From an uncultured Lachnospiraceae bacterium (GTDB lineage: Bacteria > Bacillota > Clostridia > Lachnospirales > Lachnospiraceae), in NCBI GenBank assembly GCA_910586705.1, contig CAJUJK010000016.1:1-64000 (forward strand): a stretch of 64,000 bases of DNA. Direction: 5' to 3'. The notes under the pieces are model-generated. The model searched no databases. It worked only from the letters and a program-made list of their open reading frames with translations, and was not told the DNA's origin. Numbering within the stretch: the first letter of the stretch is position 1; every line of letters begins with the position of its first letter. A program made the position numbers and the translations under genes. This document shows positions 59,170 to 64,000 of this stretch, one piece after another.

Positions 59170-60231
59170 TTACTGCCAGCCGTCTGTTCCGAACTCGTCA
59201 ACATTGTCCGCTGTGATCAGGAATGTCTCGATGGGGATGAACTCCTCTACAGTCTCGCCGTCCAGCCACTTGTAAGCCGTCTCAGCGATGGTCTTGCCGA
59301 TGGAGATCGGGGACTGTGCACCCGTGCCTTCCACCATGGTATCTTTTAACAGAGCCTTCACGTCGGGGGAACCGTCCACACCGTAGATCATAGGGGTAAC
59401 GCCCGCTGCGTCCGCCGCCGCATATGCGCCGAGAGCCGTGGGGTCATTGCCGCCGAAGATCGCCACTACGTCCGGGCTTGCCGTCAGAAGGTCTGTCGCC
59501 TTCTCGTTGCCTAACTGCTGGTTACCCTGCGCATCCTGCTGACCTGCGATATTGAAGGTCACGCCGGACTCTTCCAGCGCTGCGAGGAAGCCGTTTGTTC
59601 TGTCAGTCACGGACTGCATGGTCGGGGAATCCAGAACGAGAATGTCGCCGCCATCCGGGCACTTCTCAGCCAGATCCTTGCCACACACATAACCCGCGTT
59701 GTAGTTGTCGGAACCTGCGTAGGAGATCAGATAACTCATGTCGCCCACCTGCGTGTCGAAACCGAACATCGGGATATCCGCCTGCTTGAGCATGTCGAGC
59801 GCGGGGATGATGCCGTCCGCGTCTACCGGGTTCACAAAGATCAGGTCAATGTCTCTGGAGATCAGATCCTCGATCTGGTCAATCTGTGTGTTGGAATCGT
59901 TAGCGGGGTCCATGGAAACAAGCGTGTCGCCGTGAGCCTCCACCACTTCCTTGATCGCGCCCTCCAAAGCTACGAAGAAAGGATTGGTGCCGTCCATGCA
60001 GGTATAACCGATCAGTCTGCCGCCCTCGGATGCCGCGGGCGCCTCCGCCTCTTCCGCAGGAGCCTCTTCCGCCGCCGGTGCTTCCTCCGCTGCGGGCGCT
60101 TCCTCTGCCGCGGGCGCCTCCGCCGCCGGAGCAGATGCAGCCGGAGCTGCCTCGCCGCCACCGCCGCAGCCTGCAAGGATTGTTGTCAACATTGCGGTAC
60201 ATAAAACAGCGCTTACCAGTTTTTTCTTCAT
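59170..60231 (-). CDS. Sugar-binding lipoprotein of the RbsB/MglB-type transporter
   Basis: 353 residues: lipoprotein signal (MKKKLVSAVLCTAMLTTILA, lipobox Cys22), an Ala/Pro/Glu-rich linker (about 25-70) and a periplasmic-binding fold I domain (LIGYTCMDGTNPFFVALEGA, DLIFVNPVDADGIIPALDML, VAIFGGNDPTALGAYAAADA). It is first in its operon with MglA/RbsA-type ATPase and RbsC-type permease. ATG 60231 follows GGGAGG by eight bases. Ligand: a monosaccharide such as ribose, xylose or galactose, not identifiable from sequence. It is paralogous to the lipoprotein at 55557-56501. Confidence 0.95.
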   Translation of the reverse strand: MKKKLVSAVLCTAMLTTILAGCGGGGEAAPAASAPAAEAPAAEEAPAAEEAPAAEEAPAEEAEAPAASEGGRLIGYTCMDGTNPFFVALEGAIKEVVEAHGDTLVSMDPANDSNTQIDQIEDLISRDIDLIFVNPVDADGIIPALDMLKQADIPMFGFDTQVGDMSYLISYAGSDNYNAGYVCGKDLAEKCPDGGDILVLDSPTMQSVTDRTNGFLAALEESGVTFNIAGQQDAQGNQQLGNEKATDLLTASPDVVAIFGGNDPTALGAYAAADAAGVTPMIYGVDGSPDVKALLKDTMVEGTGAQSPISIGKTIAETAYKWLDGETVEEFIPIETFLITADNVDEFGTDGWQ

Positions 60232-60264
60232 TACAATTTCCTCCCTTATTTTTTTGATAAGTCG

Positions 60265-60293
60265 AGTATAAATGTTTTCTTTCCTGCTGACAC
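60265..60293 (-). promoter_or_regulatory. Promoter of the RbsB/MglA/RbsC-type operon
   Basis: On the minus strand GTGTCA (60293-60288) and TATACT (60270-60265) with a 17-base spacer, 34 bases before the start codon. The weak -35 suggests activation by an upstream-bound protein. Confidence 0.6.
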
Positions 60294-60317
60294 CTGTCCT
60301 TTGTAACGAATCTCTTA

Positions 60318-60344
60318 TGACATCTGTCACATTTTTATGTGACA
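60318..60344. promoter_or_regulatory. Palindromic operator upstream of the sugar ABC operon
   Basis: TGTCACAT-TTTT-ATGTGACA (60325-60344) is a perfect inverted repeat; TGACATCTGTCA (60318-60329) is an overlapping one. The first is centred about 75 bases upstream of the predicted start of transcription, an activator position. The arms resemble TGTGA/TCACA half-sites seen in CRP/FNR-type binding sites in reversed order. Confidence 0.6.
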
Positions 60345-60358
60345 ATTTCAAAGTGTAA

Positions 60359-60401
60359 TAAGCAGACTCGAGATGCTTCGCATCTCTCGTTCGCGCTGCT
60401 C
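60359..60401 (+). repeat. Intergenic repeat family A copy
   Basis: TAAGCAGACTCGAGATGCTT through CGTTCGCGCTGCTC; GAGATGC and GCATCTC form a stem-loop. It matches the inverse of 27811-27853 at most positions. AATAAGC/GCTTATT flanks may close the whole element into a larger hairpin. Confidence 0.7.
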
Positions 60402-60414
60402 GCCGTAAGGCTTA

Positions 60415-60458
60415 TTTACGCAAGAAAGAGAAGACCCCTCGATCTTCTCTTTCGTAAA
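60415..60458 (-). terminator. Terminator after the TrpB2 gene
   Basis: AAAGAGAAGA (60425-60434) and TCTTCTCTTT (60443-60452) form a perfect stem, extended by TTTACG/CGTAAA outer arms around a CAAG bulge. A/T-rich flanks follow on the minus strand. Confidence 0.75.
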
Positions 60459-60489
60459 TTTTGTATATCCGTGTCTGTATTTCTGGTTC

Positions 60490-61860
60490 TTACACTGTCG
60501 GAAGGCCGGCGAACCCTTTCGCCAGATCCTCCTCCGTTGGTATATAATCGGACATCTCCCCGTCGTGGAATTTCCCATACGCCACCATATCGAAATATCC
60601 CGTGCCGGTCAGTCCGAATACGATCGTCTTCTCCTCGCCCGTCTCCTTGCACTTCATCGCCTCGTCCACAGCCGCCTTGATGGCGTGGGCGCTCTCCGGC
60701 GCAGGCAGGATGCCTTCCACTCTCGCAAACTCCTCCGCCGCCTTAAACACCGCCGTCTGCTCCACGCTGACCGCCTCGATCAGCCCGTCGTCGTAAAGCT
60801 GTGAAACGACGGAACTCATACCGTGATAACGTAAGCCTCCCGCATGGTTCGGCGCCGGCATAAAGCCGCTGCCCAGCGTGTACATCTTCGCCAGCGGGCA
60901 TACCTTCCCGGTATCGCAGAAGTCGTAGACAAATTTCCCTCGGGTCAGACTCGGACAGGATGCCGGTTCCACCGCTATGATGCGGTAGTCCGCCTCTCCC
61001 CTGATTTTCTCACCCACGAAGGGTGAAATCAGACCGCCCAGATTGGAGCCGCCGCCCGCACAGCCGATGATCATATCCGGCTTGATATCATATTTTCTGA
61101 GCGCAGCCTTCGTCTCCTCACCGATGATGGACTGGTGTAAAAGCACCTGTGAAAGGACGCTTCCCAGCACATAGCGGTAACCTTCCCTCTCTCCTGCAGC
61201 CTCCACCGCCTCGGAGATGGCACAGCCGAGACTGCCGCCCGTTCCCGGGAACTCTTCCAGAATTTTCCGCCCTACTCTCGTCGTGTCGGAGGGCGACGGC
61301 GTCACCTGCGCGCCGTAGGTGCGCATCACCTCACGCCGGAAAGGCTTCTGCTCATAGGAAACCTTCACCATATAGACATGACAGTCAAGGTCAAAGTAGG
61401 AACATGCCATGGAAAGCGCCGTTCCCCACTGACCGGCTCCCGTCTCCGTGGTAACGCCCTTAAGCCCCTGCTGTTTCGCGTAATATGCCTGCGCGATGGC
61501 GGAGTTGAGCTTATGGCTGCCGCTCGTGTTGTTTCCCTCAAATTTATAATAGATCTTCGCCGGGGTGTCCAGCTTCTTTTCCAGACAGTACGCACGCACA
61601 AGCGGCGACGGACGGTACATCTTATAGAAGTCCAGAATCTCCTGCGGAATGTCGATATAGGCATCCGTGTCGTTCAATTCCTGTCTCGCCAGCTCGTCAC
61701 AGAACACTTCCCGCAGCTCCTCAAAGGTGATGGGCTGCAGCGTGCCGGGATGTAACAGCGGCGCGGGCTTGTTTTTCATATCCGCCCGAACATTGTACCA
61801 CTGTTTCGGCATCTCCTCCTCTTCCAGATAGATCTTGTATGGTATCGTTTTTTCGGACAT
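60490..61860 (-). CDS. trpB: TrpB-like pyridoxal-phosphate enzyme (TrpB2)
   Basis: 456 residues, longer than TrpB1 and starting with the TrpB2-type N-terminus (YKIYLEEEEMPKQWYNVRAD). PLP-binding Lys117 in NNTSGSHKLNSA, then ETGAGQWGTALSMACS and GCAGGGSNLGGLI for the phosphate-binding loop. It combines indole (or a related substrate) with serine to tryptophan; TrpB2 members often work without TrpA. No trpA or other trp gene is nearby. It begins 19 bases after the chemoreceptor gene and has AGGGGAAG before the ATG, so it is likely co-transcribed with that receptor. Confidence 0.92.
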   Translation of the reverse strand: MSEKTIPYKIYLEEEEMPKQWYNVRADMKNKPAPLLHPGTLQPITFEELREVFCDELARQELNDTDAYIDIPQEILDFYKMYRPSPLVRAYCLEKKLDTPAKIYYKFEGNNTSGSHKLNSAIAQAYYAKQQGLKGVTTETGAGQWGTALSMACSYFDLDCHVYMVKVSYEQKPFRREVMRTYGAQVTPSPSDTTRVGRKILEEFPGTGGSLGCAISEAVEAAGEREGYRYVLGSVLSQVLLHQSIIGEETKAALRKYDIKPDMIIGCAGGGSNLGGLISPFVGEKIRGEADYRIIAVEPASCPSLTRGKFVYDFCDTGKVCPLAKMYTLGSGFMPAPNHAGGLRYHGMSSVVSQLYDDGLIEAVSVEQTAVFKAAEEFARVEGILPAPESAHAIKAAVDEAMKCKETGEEKTIVFGLTGTGYFDMVAYGKFHDGEMSDYIPTEEDLAKGFAGLPTV

Positions 61861-61879
61861 TTCTCTTCCCCTGTTTCTC

Positions 61880-63529
61880 TTAATTTTTCAGCCTGAATCT
61901 GCTCGTCTGTGTCTTGAGTCTGTTCACCTGCTCATACAGCTCTGCGCTGACTGCCGCGGACTCCTCGCTGTTTGCGGTATTGGTCTGCACCACGTTGGAT
62001 ATCTGTCCGAGCGCTTCAGACACCTGCGAAATCGCGGTAGCCTCTATCTGTACCGCATCGGCAAACTCTTCCACGGCGCTGTTTGATTCCGTGACAAGCG
62101 AAAGTGTCCTCTTCAAGGACTCGGATACCTCATCCACGATCCTGCTGCCCCGTCCCGCTGCCTGTACGGAATTTTCAATCAGATCCTTCGTCGCCTTCGC
62201 CGCCTGGTCGGACTTCGCCGCCAGATCACGCACTTCCTTCGCCACAACCGCAAAGCCCTTGCCCGCCTCGCCGGCACGGCTTGCCTCCACCGCTGCGTTC
62301 AACGCCAGAATATTTGTCTGGAAGGCGATATTCTCAATTGTGGAAATAATGTTCTCAATCTCCTGCGATGTATTGCTGATATCCGACATCGCGCTGACAA
62401 GCTGCTCCATCTGATGGCTGCTCAGGTTCACCTGATCACCGGTCAGGCGCGCATTATCCCGCATCTCGGTAGCCATCTGCATATTCTTCTCCGCGCTTCT
62501 CGCCAGATCTTCCGTCGTGGCGGTAAGCTCCTCCACAGCCGCCGCCTGATCGGTAGCGCCCTGCGCAAGCATCTGGGAACTGCCGGAAAGGCTCTGCGCG
62601 TGTCCGAACACCTTGTGTTCCACATTGTTGATATTGGACATCGCGGATGAGAGGGACGCCGTAAAGCTGTCTATGGAATCCGAAATGGAACGGAAATCGC
62701 CGATAAACGGTACCGACGCGCGCACGTCAAAGTTGCCGCTTGAAAGCTGGCTCATAATGCGGTTGATGTCCTCTATGTACTGGTTGATCCGCTCAAGGGA
62801 CTGCTTCAGTGTTCCAGCCAGATCACCGATCTCGTCATTGGCTGCATAATTCAGTTCAATATTCATGCAGCCATCCTGTAACGGTTTCGTCTTTTCTGTG
62901 ATCAGAAGGATAGGCCTCAGCACACGTCTCATAATATAGATCACCAGACTTAACAATAAAATTAAAGTCAGGCCAAGCCCGGCACCTGTAACAATATGCA
63001 TGGTACGCACGGTCTGCTCCATATCGACCGCACTGATCTCGTTCAACTCCACGCCTCGCTCCACAACCTGTTCCAGAAGTCCTACCAGAACGCCAAGATT
63101 GCTCGAAATAGTCTCCTGATAATACGCCTGCGCCTGCGCAGGATCCGTATTGTACAGCTCCAGCACATAGGTGGCTGACTCGTGCAGCTCCTTGTGCAGC
63201 GGCTCAAGCTGGGTCCGCAGATCGAGAATGGTCTTGTCTTCCGTTCCCGCCTCCCCGTACAGCCACTGTCCCAGCACACAGCCTGTGGGATCCGTACTGC
63301 CGGTAAATTCCATGCCGGCATACAGGGCGTTGCTTAAGTTGGAAGACCACTTGTAATGGGCCGTCTCCGCCTTCTGTGCCCTCTGCAGCACCTCGTTCAC
63401 CGCAACATTGGCTGCCGCACTGTCCTCCATATTATAAATGTTTTTTGTTGTCATTACACTGAACACCATAACTGCCAGTAAGGCAGCCGCCACCCGGACT
63501 CCGGCCATGATTTTTATACTCTTGCGCAT
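61880..63529 (-). CDS. Methyl-accepting chemotaxis protein with an outer CZB-like zinc motif
   Basis: 549 residues from ATG 63529 (AAAGGAG eight bases upstream). Membrane helices lie at about 10-26 and 180-205; between them is an extracellular four-helix-type domain with His58, Trp61 (AHYKW), Cys84, Trp89 (CVLGQWLYG), His112 and His116 (LHKELHES), the ligand pattern of chemoreceptor zinc-binding (CZB) domains. A HAMP domain (about 205-260) and a signalling domain with the hairpin tip IAFQTNILALNAAVEASRAG follow. CZB domains are usually cytoplasmic; here the motif is between the two membrane segments. It would guide chemotaxis; the signal is unknown. Confidence 0.93.
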   Translation of the reverse strand: MRKSIKIMAGVRVAAALLAVMVFSVMTTKNIYNMEDSAAANVAVNEVLQRAQKAETAHYKWSSNLSNALYAGMEFTGSTDPTGCVLGQWLYGEAGTEDKTILDLRTQLEPLHKELHESATYVLELYNTDPAQAQAYYQETISSNLGVLVGLLEQVVERGVELNEISAVDMEQTVRTMHIVTGAGLGLTLILLLSLVIYIMRRVLRPILLITEKTKPLQDGCMNIELNYAANDEIGDLAGTLKQSLERINQYIEDINRIMSQLSSGNFDVRASVPFIGDFRSISDSIDSFTASLSSAMSNINNVEHKVFGHAQSLSGSSQMLAQGATDQAAAVEELTATTEDLARSAEKNMQMATEMRDNARLTGDQVNLSSHQMEQLVSAMSDISNTSQEIENIISTIENIAFQTNILALNAAVEASRAGEAGKGFAVVAKEVRDLAAKSDQAAKATKDLIENSVQAAGRGSRIVDEVSESLKRTLSLVTESNSAVEEFADAVQIEATAISQVSEALGQISNVVQTNTANSEESAAVSAELYEQVNRLKTQTSRFRLKN

Positions 63530-63579
63530 CTCCACTTCTCCTTTAATCATGTTATGTTTATGTACAATCGTACGAATAG

Positions 63580-63608
63580 ATTGTAGCATAACCGCTATTT
63601 TATTTCAA
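63580..63608 (-). promoter_or_regulatory. Promoter of the chemoreceptor gene
   Basis: On the minus strand TTGAAA (63608-63603) and TACAAT (63585-63580) with a 17-base spacer, 50 bases before the start codon. Confidence 0.7.
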
Positions 63609-63675
63609 TCACTTAAAATAAATCCTTTTACCACTTTCGGGCAAATGATTTTGACTGTCAGATACAGCCCGGCTG

Positions 63676-63870
63676 TTAACCGCAGTCCGGCTCCTCCGCG
63701 TCGAACAGTTTTCCCGTGGCAAAAGGGCTTCCCACGTCGCAGCGCCCGTGATGGTACGCCTTTTTCTGCTCTCCCCCGGAAAGTTCCTCCGAGGTTTCCA
63801 CCTTGATCCGGCTGACGCCGTCTTTCGTCAGACTGTCCAGCATTTTGATTACGTCATCCACTTCACTCAT
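63676..63870 (-). CDS. Small acidic protein of unknown function
   Basis: 64 residues: MSEVDDVIKMLDSLTKDGVS, then RIKVETSEELSGGEQKKAYH and a C-terminus HGRCDVGSPFATGKLFDAEE with a single internal Cys and a final Cys. No signal peptide. It has a strong AGGAGGGTGACAG site before the ATG. I recall similar small proteins in Lachnospiraceae but no function. It lies 37 bases downstream of the partial gene at the window edge and is likely co-transcribed with it. Confidence 0.7.
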   Translation of the reverse strand: MSEVDDVIKMLDSLTKDGVSRIKVETSEELSGGEQKKAYHHGRCDVGSPFATGKLFDAEEPDCG

Positions 63871-63907
63871 CTGTCACCCTCCTTATTTACTATATTCCAC
63901 TCACCTC

Positions 63908-64000
63908 TTAAACGCAGCCTGATACACAGCCGCTCCCGACGGACACCGCGATGGCTTCGCAGGTCTTAGCGATCAGCTCATCAGAATGGGCGTCCGAAAC
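63908..64000 (-). CDS. C-terminal end of a gene cut by the window edge
   Basis: The last 30 codons before TAA (63910-63908) read VSDAHSDELIAKTCEAIAVS then VGSGCVSGCV. The end carries a CVSGC pair of cysteines. Too short to assign. The reading is supported by in-frame coding to the window edge and by close spacing to the small gene downstream, but another frame cannot be ruled out. Confidence 0.45.
   Translation of the reverse strand, partial: VSDAHSDELIAKTCEAIAVSVGSGCVSGCV

Noticed and set aside
61861..61879. T-box or trp leader ahead of trpB2
   Set aside because: The gap to the chemoreceptor gene is only 19 bases.

Overview
The window reads as chromosomal DNA of a Gram-positive anaerobe of the class Clostridia, most likely a Lachnospiraceae-type gut bacterium. 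Supporting this are strong AGGAGG-type ribosome binding sites, SigA-like promoters with 17-base spacers, lipoprotein solute-binding proteins, a class III fructose-1,6-bisphosphatase, Mini-III RNase, type III pantothenate kinase, sigma-H, rubrerythrin and a lysine riboswitch. No ribosomal RNA or CRISPR array is present. The assignment is from gene content only.

Left part (0-34 kb): a cut-off tRNA-Gly, an orphan NMT1-like lipoprotein, an Hpt/DUF1836 pair, a YerC-type regulator, a large PAS/hybrid histidine kinase, a cold-shock gene, a stand-alone HisA of eukaryotic type and a low-complexity lipoprotein. Next comes dapA-dapB-fbp behind a lysine riboswitch, a corrinoid adenosyltransferase, a two-OB-fold SSB-like protein, typA, a Phd/ParE toxin-antitoxin pair, mgtE, yigZ, a class A penicillin-binding protein, an AT-rich FkbM methyltransferase, and an SGNH hydrolase with a regular VSxN repeat that overlaps rlmB. 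Then follow mrnC-cysS-cysE and a GH3 glycosidase / AraC regulator / sugar ABC transporter cluster.

Middle (34.9-39.7 kb): a 4.8 kb AT-rich integrated element sits in the 3' end of tRNA-Thr(GGT). It is bounded by a perfect 43-bp direct repeat, carries paired putative integrase arm sites, an integrase gene broken by two in-frame stop codons, several unknown small genes and a YefM/YoeB toxin-antitoxin pair. The tRNA's original terminator lies beyond the right att site, and the element supplies a new one.

Right part (39.8-64 kb): sigH, ispF with an unusual Cys-rich tail, a MATE exporter, and a CoA supply group (ECF pantothenate-type S component, coaX, coaBC) whose promoter carries a perfect palindrome. 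These are followed by rubrerythrin, purC, a PIG-L-type deacetylase, an SPFH protein with a small Arc/ribbon-helix-helix partner and a secreted DUF5722 protein. The last large block is a carbohydrate sensing and uptake locus: a three-gene RbsB/MglA/RbsC-type ABC operon, followed by a lipoprotein paralogous to its binding protein, a NarL-type histidine kinase and response regulator, and a family-1 solute-binding protein. The window closes with TrpB2, a chemoreceptor with an apparently extracellular CZB-like zinc motif, and two small genes.

Two families of short hairpin-forming intergenic repeats recur across the window. The best candidates for something undescribed are the binding-protein/two-component sensing locus, the tRNA-Thr element and its unknown cargo, and the VSxN-repeat SGNH protein.
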